A DNA stretch of 64,000 bases, from contig CAZSQA010000023.1 of the NCBI GenBank assembly GCA_964608915.1, positions 1 through 64,000 of the forward strand, read 5' to 3'. The translations under genes and the position numbers were made by a program. Under the pieces are notes generated by a model. The model did not search any database, was not told where the DNA came from, and saw nothing but the letters and a program-made list of their open reading frames with translations. Positions 16,549 through 25,660 of the stretch are shown here, one piece after another. Positions within the stretch are counted from its first letter, which is position 1. Each line of letters opens with the position of its first letter. This stretch comes from QWQI01 sp964608915. Its GTDB lineage: Bacteria > Planctomycetota > Planctomycetia > Isosphaerales > Isosphaeraceae.

Positions 16549-17712
16549 TCATCGATTGCCGCGCCGGACGGCGGATTCGTAGACGTTCATATATCGCTGA
16601 ATGTTGCGGTTCATGGCGAAATACTCTTCCGCCACGGCATGGGTGTTCGATGCCAATCGCTCGGCCAGAGCGGGATCCCGCAGCAATTTCGTCACACCAT
16701 CGGCGATGGCGGCAGGTGAGACATCGACCAGCAGCCCCGCCTGCTTTTCGCCAAGGAGCTTCCGATAATCGCCGAAATCGGTCGCCACGATCGGCCTGCC
16801 TGCCGCCAGATAGACGGCAATCTTCGATTGCACGGAGAAGTTCTCTCGACAGGCCAGGCGCGGATGCACCAGCACGTCGGCCCGGCGCGAGAGCGCGACG
16901 ACCTGATCGGGCGTCGTCCCCGTGATCGTCACCAGCCGGTCACCGTAAGGCGCGATTCGCTGCTGGTACTCCCGGCCCGCTTCGGCCGGACCGCCGACCA
17001 GTACGCACCGGGCCATGGGGTCAGCTTCGAAAATGGCCGGCAGGGCGTCGATCAAGAGCGGCACACCCTGATTCGGGTGGACGATCGAACCGATGTACAT
17101 GACGACCTTATGGTCGGGCCCGATGCCCGGAATTTCATATGGCGGGATGGATTTGTCGTATTCGCCCAGGTCGATACCCGGGTAAATGACATGAATTCGG
17201 TCGGCCGGGATTTCTTTTTCCTTGCGGCAGACTTCGCCGACCGGCTCACCCAGCACGATCACTTCAGCGGCATGATTGCACGCCGCCTTTTCGAACGCCG
17301 CGGTCGCCCGGAATTTGAGCCCCCTGCCCAGCCGGTCGCGTTCGACTTCGTCGCCCAAAAGCGAATGAATTTCGTAAACCAGTGGCCAGTCGTAATGCAG
17401 ACAGGCCGCAAGAGCACGCGTGGCACCGCCATAGTGCTGGGCGTGAACGACGTCGAACCCGTGTCTGTCATGAATCGTCTTCAGGCCACCGACCCAGCGT
17501 GCCGGCGGCAGCGTGTAATTGGGAATCCCTTCGAAATCGCCAACTTCGATCTTCGTGCCGCCGAAAGGCCTGGCACGCAGGTGGGCGAGCACGACATCGA
17601 CGCCGATCTTCCGCAATTCCCGGACGATCTTGATCGGCAACATCGCAGTGCCGTCGTATTCGCCCGGAATGGGAAACGACGTCACCATCAATACGCTTGG
17701 TTTCATGTTCAT
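16549..17712 (-). CDS. Group 1 (GT4-type) glycosyltransferase
   Basis: A GT-B glycosyltransferase of about 387 residues. The N-terminal domain begins with KPSVLMVTSFPIPGEYDGTAMLP and contains DVVHAQHYGGATRAL. The C-terminal nucleotide-sugar domain has KVVMYIGSIVHPNQGVPLLI and the donor-binding segment EyxSKIAVYLAAGRPIVATDFG, the family's E-x7-E-like region. The product could be an exopolysaccharide, glycolipid or LPS-like sugar. The start at 17712 (M-N-M-K-P) fits the fold; a frame open to 17763 adds 17 poorly supported residues. It is followed by the histidine phosphatase gene after 20 bp. Confidence 0.88.
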   Translation of the reverse strand: MNMKPSVLMVTSFPIPGEYDGTAMLPIKIVRELRKIGVDVVLAHLRARPFGGTKIEVGDFEGIPNYTLPPARWVGGLKTIHDRHGFDVVHAQHYGGATRALAACLHYDWPLVYEIHSLLGDEVERDRLGRGLKFRATAAFEKAACNHAAEVIVLGEPVGEVCRKEKEIPADRIHVIYPGIDLGEYDKSIPPYEIPGIGPDHKVVMYIGSIVHPNQGVPLLIDALPAIFEADPMARCVLVGGPAEAGREYQQRIAPYGDRLVTITGTTPDQVVALSRRADVLVHPRLACRENFSVQSKIAVYLAAGRPIVATDFGDYRKLLGEKQAGLLVDVSPAAIADGVTKLLRDPALAERLASNTHAVAEEYFAMNRNIQRYMNVYESAVRRGNR

Positions 17713-17851
17713 CGGCCGCTTCGATCCGTGAGAGTCATGCCGTTTCGGTCGGCCCGCGATCATAGACGATCAGGCACGATCGGCACAACCGTCACTTCAT
17801 GTCGAAGCGCTCGCGCGTTCCACCCGACGAACCGAAGGCAGGAGTACGCTT

Positions 17852-18625
17852 TCAGCTGCCCGCTTTGGGCGGTTCGACCCTGCGAACCGGTTCGCGGCGA
17901 TGGCGATTTTCGCGAGTCAGGGCACCGTAGAGCCGCCGGTCAAGCGCATCGATGGCCGAATCGAGCACTTTGCGAGCCGTATCGAGATGATGCGGACGCA
18001 ATGCATAAGGATCTCTTGGAAGACCGGTTCGCGGCCAGACGAGATGGTCCGGCCGTGGTCCGCCGAGAGCCTGAGACTCATGCGGCAGGAGGACTTCGAA
18101 CGAGCCGTCGAGATTCGACTGCTTGTAATAGGCCTTGCGCTGACTCGGCGGGCCAGGATAGATCCACGAAAGCCGCATCGCGATCATCTCGGTGAATTGC
18201 GGCCAGGGTGCCTGATCCGGCCGGAACGGCCCCGCTGGGCCTTCACCCACGATCGAAGGCAGTATCCGCCAGACTTCCGCCAGCGGCAAAGGTCGACTGG
18301 GGTCCGCAACCAGCGGCCACAGTTCAGGCCTGCCGAGTTCGACGGCCGCCTGGTGAACGAGGGCACTGGCACTGTCCAGGTAGAGCGTCAGAGCGGCGCG
18401 GGCATATCGGCTGCCCTCGGCGCGGGATTCATGATCCTTGAGCCGCGACTCGGTATGAAAGTGGAGGGCGTCGTTATAAAGGCAGTGAAACGGACTGAAT
18501 GTCGTTTCGATCATGCCGACGCTTGCCGGTGCCTGCTGCGGCTCGGTCGTGAGCGAAGTCGAGACTGGCTCAAGCGATGCGATCCGATTTCGCCACTGCT
18601 CCGACGCGTTGTTGCCGTCATCCAT
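17852..18625 (-). CDS. Hypothetical protein, 257 aa
   Basis: A soluble 257-residue protein with no recognised domain, signal peptide or transmembrane segment. The central half is helical (YARAALTLYLDSASALVHQAAVELG). The C-terminal part contains ALRPHHLDTARKVLDSAIDALDRRL and a basic tail. It is supported by codon pattern and the lack of alternative frames. Three copies of CGAAATGCC lie at and just upstream of its start. It runs in the same direction as the glycosyltransferase gene, 139 bp away. Confidence 0.65.
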   Translation of the reverse strand: MDDGNNASEQWRNRIASLEPVSTSLTTEPQQAPASVGMIETTFSPFHCLYNDALHFHTESRLKDHESRAEGSRYARAALTLYLDSASALVHQAAVELGRPELWPLVADPSRPLPLAEVWRILPSIVGEGPAGPFRPDQAPWPQFTEMIAMRLSWIYPGPPSQRKAYYKQSNLDGSFEVLLPHESQALGGPRPDHLVWPRTGLPRDPYALRPHHLDTARKVLDSAIDALDRRLYGALTRENRHRREPVRRVEPPKAGS

Positions 18626-18704
18626 CGAAATGCCCAGGGAGTGTGCGGAATCTGATTCGAAATGCCCATACTTAGCATATTACGAAATTGTCATCCGAAA
18701 TGCC
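18626..18704 (-). repeat. Three direct copies of a 9-bp motif upstream of the 257-aa gene
   Basis: CGAAATGCC (GGCATTTCG on the gene's strand) occurs at 18626-18634, 18658-18666 and 18696-18704, spaced 32 and 38 bp. The first copy abuts the start codon. Regularly spaced repeats suggest a regulator-binding array, but chance is possible. Confidence 0.35.
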
Positions 18705-18867
18705 GCGTGAACGCAACCGGAATCGGAGCGAGTTCCTTACTTTTCCGAGGCCGGAAATCGCGATTTCGCTTACTTTCCTCAGAAACTCCGTATCCGATAC
18801 GATGTGACGCACCAGGGTCACGCACCCTTCCCTTCGCCGATTGTCACCCTCGAAAGCGAGTCAAGCT

Positions 18868-20652
18868 ATGAAGTCTCGATCCGCGGTGTTACTTCTGTCG
18901 TTCGCCGGCCTCCTGAGCGGCATGCCCCATGCGATCGGCCAGGAGGCCGAAGCCCGAAAACTTGCGGATTGGTTCAAGACCTATATCGAAAAGGTCATGA
19001 GCCAGGAGCCCATGACGGCCACCCGGCTGGGTGACCACCGCTATGACGACCGTCTCGAAGATCTTTCGCCCGATGCGCGCAAAACCAGGCTGGATCGCGA
19101 CAAAACGGCGCTGGCTGACCTGAGGAAAGCGATCGATCCGAAAAAACTGGAACTGGCCGACCGCGTCGATTTCGAAATTCTGGCCCGGCATCTGGAATCC
19201 CGTATCTGGCTGACCGAGAATTTCCGCACGTTCGAGGAAGACCCCCGCGTCTGGGGCGATTATCTCACGGAATCGGTTTATCTCCCCCTGGTGCAATCGA
19301 CTCTGCCGAAGGAAAAAAACTTCGAAAACGCCCTGAAGCGGATGAAGGCGATCCCGGGGGTTGTCGAAACCGCCCGAGCCACGATCGGCAAACCGCCGAA
19401 AGTGAAGACGGAGACGGCCATTCTTCAAACGCGCGGTGCGATCGATTTTTATTCGCGAGAAATTTTCCTCGTCACGAACCGGAAGACCGATGACGCGGAA
19501 TTGAAGGCGGCGACCGAACCCGTGGTGGCTGCACTGAAGACACATCTGGCCTTTCTCACGGACGAAGTTCTGCCCAGGTCGGGCGAAAACTGGCGAGTCG
19601 GCCGCGAACTCTTCGAGAAGAAGCTCGACTATGACCTCGACTCCGGTCTGACCGCCGCGGAAGTCCTCGCCGAAGCTGAGAAAGAAGCCGAACAGGTCGA
19701 GCGTGAAATGTTCGTCATCGCACGCCAGATGTGGGCTCAGGCTTATCCAGGACAGGTCATTCCTCCCGACGACGCCAAAGGCCGGCGTGAGACGATCGCG
19801 AAAGCTCTGGCCGCGACGGCCAAAGTGCACGGCTCGCCGGAAACGCTCGTCAAAGACGCGAAGGCGACCGTCGCCGACATCACGAACTTCATTCGGGCCA
19901 GAGACATCATGCGGCTGCCCGAGCCGGACCGCTGCGCCATCATCGAAATGCCCGAATTCATGCGTGGCAATTCGGTGGCCTATCTCAACCCCGCTCCGCC
20001 GCTGGACATCCTCGCCCGCAGCGAATACGCCATCAGCCCGCCGCCCGCGGACTGGACGGCCCAAAGAGTCGAAAGCTTCCTCGGCGAATACAACGCCGCC
20101 ATGCTTAAGGTGCTGACCATCCATGAAGCCTACCCGGGGCATTACGTCCAGCTCGAATACGCCAACCGCGTGCCTTCGCTCATCCGAAGGGTTCTTGGAT
20201 CAGGCACTTACAGTGAAGGCTGGGCCGTTTACACGGAGCGGGTCATGCTCGACCAGGGATTCGGCGAAGGCGATCTGGCCTTGCGTTTGAACCAGCTGAA
20301 GTTCTATCTGCGGGCTGTCTGCAACGCGATTCTTGACCACAAGATGCACTGTTCGGGAATGACGGACGAAGAAGCCCGGTCGCTGCTCATGGACAAAGCG
20401 TTTCAAACCGAGGGTGAGGCCGTGGGCAAGATCATTCGTTCGAAGCAGTCCAGCGCACAGCTCTCGACCTATTTCGTGGGCCGGACGGCATTCCATCGGC
20501 TCCGCCAGACCGTTCAGCGCGAACAGGGCGACAAGTTCGACCTCGGCCGGTTCCACGAAGCCGTTCTGGAACAAGGCAGCGTTTCGGTGAAATATCTTCC
20601 CGAACTGGTTCGCGACCGTCTCCAGCGCCCGCGGGCCGCTTCGGTGAATTGA
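18868..20652 (+). CDS. DUF885 family protein (putative secreted metallopeptidase-like)
   Basis: A 594-residue DUF885 protein with an N-terminal signal peptide (about residues 1-24, ending near AIGQ). The region ARKLADWFKTYIEKVMSQEPMTATRLGDHRYDDR is the characteristic start of the mature domain. A conserved HEAYPGHYVQ motif lies near residue 415, and GTYSEGWAVYTERVM follows; together HExxxGH and the downstream Glu form a gluzincin-like zinc site. The biological substrate is unknown. The ATG at 18868 places the signal peptide correctly; the frame also opens at a TTG nine codons upstream. A terminator follows the stop. Confidence 0.88.
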   Translation: MKSRSAVLLLSFAGLLSGMPHAIGQEAEARKLADWFKTYIEKVMSQEPMTATRLGDHRYDDRLEDLSPDARKTRLDRDKTALADLRKAIDPKKLELADRVDFEILARHLESRIWLTENFRTFEEDPRVWGDYLTESVYLPLVQSTLPKEKNFENALKRMKAIPGVVETARATIGKPPKVKTETAILQTRGAIDFYSREIFLVTNRKTDDAELKAATEPVVAALKTHLAFLTDEVLPRSGENWRVGRELFEKKLDYDLDSGLTAAEVLAEAEKEAEQVEREMFVIARQMWAQAYPGQVIPPDDAKGRRETIAKALAATAKVHGSPETLVKDAKATVADITNFIRARDIMRLPEPDRCAIIEMPEFMRGNSVAYLNPAPPLDILARSEYAISPPPADWTAQRVESFLGEYNAAMLKVLTIHEAYPGHYVQLEYANRVPSLIRRVLGSGTYSEGWAVYTERVMLDQGFGEGDLALRLNQLKFYLRAVCNAILDHKMHCSGMTDEEARSLLMDKAFQTEGEAVGKIIRSKQSSAQLSTYFVGRTAFHRLRQTVQREQGDKFDLGRFHEAVLEQGSVSVKYLPELVRDRLQRPRAASVN

Positions 20653-20689
20653 AGAAGCACTTTGTTGAGGATGCCCCAGGATCGAACGC

Positions 20690-20720
20690 AAGAAGGCGGC
20701 CAATCGGCCGCCTTCTTCTT
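20690..20720. terminator. Terminator between convergent genes
   Basis: A 10-bp perfect stem GAAGGCGGCC/GGCCGCCTTC with loop AATC, followed by TTCTTT on the plus strand and AAG-rich sequence on the other side. It serves the DUF885 gene. Confidence 0.8.
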
Positions 20721-20767
20721 TGATCATGAAGGATCGGAAGTACGCTCCGGAGCCCGGAGCGTTCCAG

Positions 20768-21886
20768 TCACTTTTCGGTGCCAGGAGCGGGCTTGTCGGG
20801 CGCCGGCGTCTTGTCGTCGATCGGCAGCTTTTCCAGCACTTCGGAGAGGCTCTTGGTCGAAACGGCCATTTGTTCAGGGCTGGCCTCGGTCGTCTGGGCC
20901 AGGATTTCGTCGCGAATCTGGTCCATCTTGGGGAACAGAGACATCATGGCCTGAGCCTGACGTTCGCTCTTCGCGGCGCCGAAGCGGAGGTTGAAGTGCT
21001 TCATGAAGCCGATCAGGTCGGTCACGGTCGGTTCGACGTTCGCCTTGCGGGCCTTCTCGACGGTCGCCAGGATTTCTTCGAAGTTCGGCGATGCGAGCAT
21101 CTTCGTCATCTTCTTCGCCGAAGCGATCCGAGCCCGGGCTTCCTGAAAACCAGGATCGCCGAACTTGGCATTTTTCTGGAACGCCTGATCCAGATCGTCG
21201 ATCGACTTGATCAGGGCATTGATCTGATCGATCGAAAGCGACTGATCGGCGCTTTGCTGTTCGACTTCGCTCAGAGCCGACTTGATCGCCGCCCGATAAG
21301 GTGCGTACACCTCGGAGCGTAGCAGGATAGGCACTTCCCCTTCACCCATCAGATCGCCGATGGTGAAAGCCACGGCCTGATTGGCGTAGAACAGGGGCAG
21401 ATCTTTGCCCAGCCCGGGTTCCAGCGGAATGCGGGAAAGCTTGAGCTGCGAGGGGTGAACTTTCTTCGGATCGGTCACGTCTTCAAGAACGGCGTTCAGA
21501 GCGTTGCCGGAACGAATGTCGCTTTCGTTCGGCGTTTCATGCACGCGTTTCTTGATATTCTCCAGCGTCTGCACCGTGTTACGGGAATTCCGTTCGCGTC
21601 GCAGCATGTTCGTGTAGTTCAAGTAATGCTGCTGCTGCCACATCGCCTGGCTGATCCGGAGATTCGTGTCCACGTTCGTGGAACGGGCCATCGCCGAGTC
21701 GACGTTGTACTGGCCGGCACCCATTGCCATGGCACCCATGCCGTAGCCGATCCCCTGCATCGGAGTGCTGGCACCCCAACCGCCCCAGCCGCCCCAACCG
21801 CCCCATTGGGCATGCGAAGCCTGTGCGGCAAAGCTCAAAACGCCCAGACTGAGGGCGGAAACGACCCATTTCGAACGGAGAGACAT
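20768..21886 (-). CDS. Secreted Gly/Trp-rich N-terminus protein, function unknown
   Basis: A 372-residue exported protein. The signal peptide (residues 1-25) ends near ASHA; the mature N-terminus is three GGW repeats, then a Met/Gly-rich patch. From about residue 70 it is mainly helical (NLRISQAMWQQQHYLNYTNMLRRERNSRNTVQTLENIKKRV) with further helical segments to the end and a Pro-rich tail. No known family. The start at 21886 has a good GAGGTG ribosome site 8 nt upstream and a consensus -10 box about 100 bp upstream. It looks like a single-gene unit. Confidence 0.75.
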   Translation of the reverse strand: MSLRSKWVVSALSLGVLSFAAQASHAQWGGWGGWGGWGASTPMQGIGYGMGAMAMGAGQYNVDSAMARSTNVDTNLRISQAMWQQQHYLNYTNMLRRERNSRNTVQTLENIKKRVHETPNESDIRSGNALNAVLEDVTDPKKVHPSQLKLSRIPLEPGLGKDLPLFYANQAVAFTIGDLMGEGEVPILLRSEVYAPYRAAIKSALSEVEQQSADQSLSIDQINALIKSIDDLDQAFQKNAKFGDPGFQEARARIASAKKMTKMLASPNFEEILATVEKARKANVEPTVTDLIGFMKHFNLRFGAAKSERQAQAMMSLFPKMDQIRDEILAQTTEASPEQMAVSTKSLSEVLEKLPIDDKTPAPDKPAPGTEK

Positions 21887-21982
21887 GATCGAACACCTCA
21901 TGAAGTATCGAAGATCCCGGATGCGTGCGCGGCACTCCCGAAGCGCCGAGCTTCGGGTACCTGGCTAATACGATTATCACCA

Positions 21983-22011
21983 ATTATAAAGCCGTGCTGT
22001 GGCAAGTCGAA
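21983..22011 (-). promoter_or_regulatory. Promoter of the GGW-rich protein gene
   Basis: A perfect TATAAT on the minus strand (21988-21983) with a poor TTCGAC in the -35 position after a 17-bp spacer. The predicted leader is about 90 nt. Confidence 0.5.
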
Positions 22012-22093
22012 CGAGTTTTTTGCGAAATCGTGTCGATTGGTCGGGAAATCGGATCGATCGTGATCGATTTTCCTGACCCCTACGATTTATCGT

Positions 22094-22654
22094 TCACAGG
22101 ACTTCTTCCAGCTTCGAGTCGGACGGGATGTCATCGTCGGGATCGGATTCCGCGTATCCTGGTGCGTAAGGCGAGCCTGTCCCCGCCCCCGCGACTGACA
22201 GACCCGGGAAGGCCACGGCCGCCTGCATCGGATCGGTCGTGATGAATCCGGAATCAGAACCGGCCGGGAACGAGGCCCGCGAGCCGGCCCCCTGCACTTC
22301 CGTCGGAGAGTCCTCGGATTCGTCGGATTCCGAGGATTCGCCCGAATCGTGCCCCTCCCGCAGATCGTCGGGATCGACCACCCTGATGATCACTGGCCCT
22401 ACCGCGATCTCGTCGCCGACGGTGAGGCGGCTCTCTTCGACCTTCACGCCATTGACCCAGACGCCGTGGCTGCTGCCCAGGTCTCGAATGACCAGTTCGT
22501 CGTCCGTCTCCACCAGCACGCAGTGCCTGCGCGAGACGGACGGCACTTTCAGCACGACGTCACAATGCGGATGCCGGCCGATCAGCAGAATCGACCTGTC
22601 CGCCGTCGTGGGCGGAATTTCGAGTTCCGGGGGAAAGACGAGTGTCGGTCGCAT
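22094..22654 (-). CDS. FHA-domain protein (second of a pair)
   Basis: A 186-residue protein with an N-terminal forkhead-associated domain, which binds phosphothreonine peptides. Landmarks in order: LLIGRHPHCDVVL, VSRRHCVLV, VIRDLGSSHGVWVNG. All the usual FHA phosphopeptide-contact residues (Gly-Arg, Ser-Arg-x-His, Ser-x-x-Gly-x-x-x-Asn) are present. The C-terminal half is acidic and Ser-rich (SGESSESDESEDSPTE) and looks disordered. I used the ATG at 22654 because the next FHA gene starts at the same point relative to its domain; an alternative ATG at 22741 would leave only a 7-bp gap to that gene. Confidence 0.85.
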   Translation of the reverse strand: MRPTLVFPPELEIPPTTADRSILLIGRHPHCDVVLKVPSVSRRHCVLVETDDELVIRDLGSSHGVWVNGVKVEESRLTVGDEIAVGPVIIRVVDPDDLREGHDSGESSESDESEDSPTEVQGAGSRASFPAGSDSGFITTDPMQAAVAFPGLSVAGAGTGSPYAPGYAESDPDDDIPSDSKLEEVL

Positions 22655-22748
22655 CGCTCGTTTCGATCCGAGATAGCCGGAATCGTATGCGACGCCCGTC
22701 CCGATCACGGCATCGGCACCTCGACGTCGACGACCGATCATACAATAT

Positions 22749-23186
22749 TCATGAACCGGTGCGGACCCGAATCTCGACGGAAGATTCGCGCAGCTCCTCC
22801 GGTATCGGCTTCACGAGAGGTTTTTCACGCGGATCCAGCTTCGAGCCCCGATCGGTCAGGGCCAGGCTCTCCCGCTCGGAACCGCGGGCCTCCGTCTCCG
22901 CTTCCTCGCACTCGACACACTTGAAATGCATCTGGGCGATCGAGACCACATCCCCTGGATTCAGCTCCGAATGCACGACGGGATTACCGTTCACACGCAC
23001 GCCGTTCGTCGAATTCAGATCACGCACGAAAATCCGCCCGCCATCCGAATGAAAACAACAGTGTACGCGCGAAATGCGGGGCGACCGGATCCGGAAATCG
23101 CATGAGGGATGTCGACCGACTACGATCAGCCCAACCTTCAGCGGAATGTTCTCCGCCGTGTCGAGAGCCAGCAGTCGGCGATTCAT
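22749..23186 (-). CDS. FHA-domain protein (first of a pair)
   Basis: A 145-residue protein with an FHA domain: LIVVGRHPSCDFRI, ISRVHCCFHSD, FVRDLNSTNGVRVNG. A CVECEEAE segment follows, then a charged C-terminal tail. The ATG at 23186 has a CGGAGG ribosome site 7 nt upstream, one of the clearest in the window, so the longer frame (to 23243) is rejected. It is followed directly by a second FHA gene. Such pairs often act as adaptors for Ser/Thr kinases, but no kinase gene lies in the window. It is 66 bp downstream of the epimerase gene. Confidence 0.88.
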   Translation of the reverse strand: MNRRLLALDTAENIPLKVGLIVVGRHPSCDFRIRSPRISRVHCCFHSDGGRIFVRDLNSTNGVRVNGNPVVHSELNPGDVVSIAQMHFKCVECEEAETEARGSERESLALTDRGSKLDPREKPLVKPIPEELRESSVEIRVRTGS

Positions 23187-23252
23187 CGCATGCCTCCGGG
23201 ACCACCTACGCGGTTCGCTGTCCAATCTCCGCCAGGGGACCAAACGAATTAA

Positions 23253-24308
23253 TCAACCGAGTCGGGCCGCGGTCCGGATCGCTTCGGGAAATCTACCGGA
23301 TCGACAGATCCATGTCAACGTGTCCTCCAGAGACTCGGCCAGAGGTCGCGTTCGCCAATCGATTCGGGCACGTGTCGACGAATCGTCGAAGTGCATCATT
23401 CTACGGGCGAGAAGCAATCCTGTGACGGTCGCCATCGGCCGTTTTCCGGTCCAGTGATCCGCAAACCATTCGCTCAAATGAGCATAGGACAAACCGACGA
23501 CGAACGGAATTCGCATTTTCGGTACGCTGCGTCCCGTCAACGTCGCGAGGCGATCGAGCAACCCGGCCAGCGACTCGTTCTCTCCGGCCAGCAGATGCCG
23601 ACGCCCGGGGATCCCCCGTTCCATCACGCGCATCAGCCCCGTGGCCACGTCCCGGGCATCCACCAGATTCAGCCGGCAATCCATATATCCAGGCATCCGC
23701 CCCGCGAGAAAATCGAGAATCAGGCACGTCGGAGGACTCGGCCCCGGATCGTCAGGGCCGATCGGCATCGTCGGATTCGCCACCACAACCGGCAACCCGC
23801 GACGGCCCAGATCGATCGCGTAATTCTCAGCCCTCAGCTTCGAAAGGCAATACGGCCCGACGGCGTCCGACTCCGTGATCTCCACCTGCTCGTCGATCGC
23901 CAACCCCGCCGGCCAGATTCGCTTGGTCAGGATCGATTCGGTCGAACAGTGCAGCACGCGCTCAGCGTTTTTCCCCAGCGCGATGTCCATCACATTTCGT
24001 GCGCCCTGGTGATTGACCGCGTCGAACTCTTTCCTGTCCCGAACCCAGAGATGCGGATTGGCCGCCAGGTGAAACACGTCGGCCCCGCGACAATCCGCGA
24101 GCGCCTCACCCAGCGCGCCGGTATCCCGAATGTCCGCATGCCGACCTTCGACTTCCGCCGGAAGGTTCGTCAGATCGAAGCCGGGCCGTTCGATCACGAC
24201 CACCCGCCGACCTTCCGCAAGGAGATCCCGGACGAGGTGCCCGCCGAGGAAACCGCCCCCGCCGGTGACGAAAACCGGCCTGCTTTTTACGTCGGAGTCG
24301 TCGCTCAT
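23253..24308 (-). CDS. NAD-dependent epimerase/dehydratase, HpnA-like
   Basis: A 351-residue extended SDR protein. The N-terminal NAD-binding motif is VFVTGGGGFLGGHLV (about residues 12-26); the active-site region is YCLSK; and NPTMPIGPDDPGPSPP followed by LNLVDARDVATG closely resembles hopanoid-associated sugar epimerase HpnA and dihydroflavonol-reductase-like proteins. Its start codon overlaps the stop of the upstream glycosyltransferase gene (ATGA), a sign of translational coupling, so I rejected the longer frame to 24530. Context with two glycosyltransferases suggests it prepares a sugar for a glycolipid or glycan; hopanoid genes are not seen here. Confidence 0.88.
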   Translation of the reverse strand: MSDDSDVKSRPVFVTGGGGFLGGHLVRDLLAEGRRVVVIERPGFDLTNLPAEVEGRHADIRDTGALGEALADCRGADVFHLAANPHLWVRDRKEFDAVNHQGARNVMDIALGKNAERVLHCSTESILTKRIWPAGLAIDEQVEITESDAVGPYCLSKLRAENYAIDLGRRGLPVVVANPTMPIGPDDPGPSPPTCLILDFLAGRMPGYMDCRLNLVDARDVATGLMRVMERGIPGRRHLLAGENESLAGLLDRLATLTGRSVPKMRIPFVVGLSYAHLSEWFADHWTGKRPMATVTGLLLARRMMHFDDSSTRARIDWRTRPLAESLEDTLTWICRSGRFPEAIRTAARLG

Positions 24309-25654
24309 GCCCGGCCCCTGTCCGAACCGTTCACGCCTGAGTGTTGCCGCGTCGAGCGCTGAACGAGCGAATCGATCGACTCCGCCGCGAGCGCGGCACC
24401 AGGTTCCGATGCGACGACCTGAGCCGCCTCCCTGGCATGTTCGCGGAAAGAGGGCTCGTCGACGAGCCTGCGGAAAAGCGGTTCGGCCCGATCGGCGTCG
24501 AAATCGGCCTTCGGCAGCCAGAGACCGCAACCGGCACGCTCGACGCGAACGGCATTGTCGAACTGATCATGCGACATCGGCACCACGAGCTGGGGCATTC
24601 CGGCACGCATAGCCTGGCCAGTCGTGTTCAGGCCGCCATGATGCACGTTCACGCAACCACGCGGAAAAATCGTCGCATGGGGGGCATAATTGAGGACCAG
24701 GCAATCGGGTTCGGTGATCTTCGCCTGAATCGTTTCGACCTCAGGGCCGACCAGCGCCACGGCCCGCCGCCCGATCCGGTGGGCGGCCTCCCAGGCCTGC
24801 GGGTAGAAATCGCCCGCCGTGTACACGCCGGTCGAACCCAGCGTGATCACCACCGGCGGTGTGCCCGCTTCGAGAAATGCCCGGAGCCGCTCATCGACCG
24901 GTTTCCCGTGAACGGCGTCGTTGCGATCGAAAAACGCGAAGCCGGTCTGCACTGTCCTCGGCGGCCATTCCGCCAGCGGCTTACCCAGCGACTGCGAGAA
25001 ACAGGCGATGACCAGATCGGCCTTTTTCAGGTAGTGATCGAAAAACGGATGCCCCGGCTCAGGCGGCAGCCCGATTTCCGCACGAATTTTCCGGAAGATC
25101 TTCCATTGGCGGCCGTTGGCCCAGAATGCCACACGCATGATCCAGTTCAGGGGCCAGTTTCCGATCCACTTCAGCCGGTCCGGCCGGCGAAGGTCATGCG
25201 TGACAGGTGGTTCCTCGACAGTCACGAACATCATCGGCGCATAGGGCACGGCCACCCAGGGCTTGCCGGCTTTCTCCGCGAAATAGCCTGCGGAGAGCAC
25301 GAAGGGATGAAGCACGACGAGATCCGCGTCACGCACGAGCGGTTCGACGGCCCGGGCCGTCGCCTCAGCGCTCGGCACGATCAGCTCGCCCATCACCCTG
25401 CCAGGGCCGTGACGAGGATCCATAAAGCGTTCGATCACACGCTTCTGGTCCGATTCGTCGGGGAATTTCGGCGGAATTTCGGCAAACTTCAGGCCAGCTT
25501 CTTCGATCCGCGGGCCGTGCTTGTCGCTCGTCGCTACGGTCACGTCGTGGCCCAGTCGTCGCAACTCCCGCCCGATCGCCAGAAACGGGTGCAGGTCGCC
25601 CAGCGAACCGATCGTCGCCATCAAGATGCGTGCCATTCGAGGCTTTCGCTCCAT
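24305..25654 (-). CDS. YjiC/UGT-type glycosyltransferase
   Basis: A 449-residue GT1-family (UDP-glucuronosyl/erythromycin-type) glycosyltransferase. N-terminal ILMATIGSLGDLHPFLAIGRELRRLGHDV is the characteristic acceptor-domain start. The C-terminal donor region contains VITLGSTGVY, NYAPHATIFPRGCVNVHHGGLNTTGQAMRAGMPQLV, the family's signature with His-His-Gly-Gly. Typical acceptors are lipids, sterols or polyketides. The gene starts 6 bp after the stop of the GT-C gene and its stop overlaps the epimerase start. The first ATG (25654) or the seventh codon (25636) could be used. Confidence 0.9.
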   Translation of the reverse strand: MERKPRMARILMATIGSLGDLHPFLAIGRELRRLGHDVTVATSDKHGPRIEEAGLKFAEIPPKFPDESDQKRVIERFMDPRHGPGRVMGELIVPSAEATARAVEPLVRDADLVVLHPFVLSAGYFAEKAGKPWVAVPYAPMMFVTVEEPPVTHDLRRPDRLKWIGNWPLNWIMRVAFWANGRQWKIFRKIRAEIGLPPEPGHPFFDHYLKKADLVIACFSQSLGKPLAEWPPRTVQTGFAFFDRNDAVHGKPVDERLRAFLEAGTPPVVITLGSTGVYTAGDFYPQAWEAAHRIGRRAVALVGPEVETIQAKITEPDCLVLNYAPHATIFPRGCVNVHHGGLNTTGQAMRAGMPQLVVPMSHDQFDNAVRVERAGCGLWLPKADFDADRAEPLFRRLVDEPSFREHAREAAQVVASEPGAALAAESIDSLVQRSTRQHSGVNGSDRGRA

Positions 25655-25660
25655 TCCGAT

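Noticed and set aside
23253..24308. Part of a hopanoid biosynthesis cluster because of the HpnA-like epimerase
   Set aside because: No squalene-hopene cyclase or other hpn genes are present in the window; HpnA-like SDR proteins occur in other glycan contexts.
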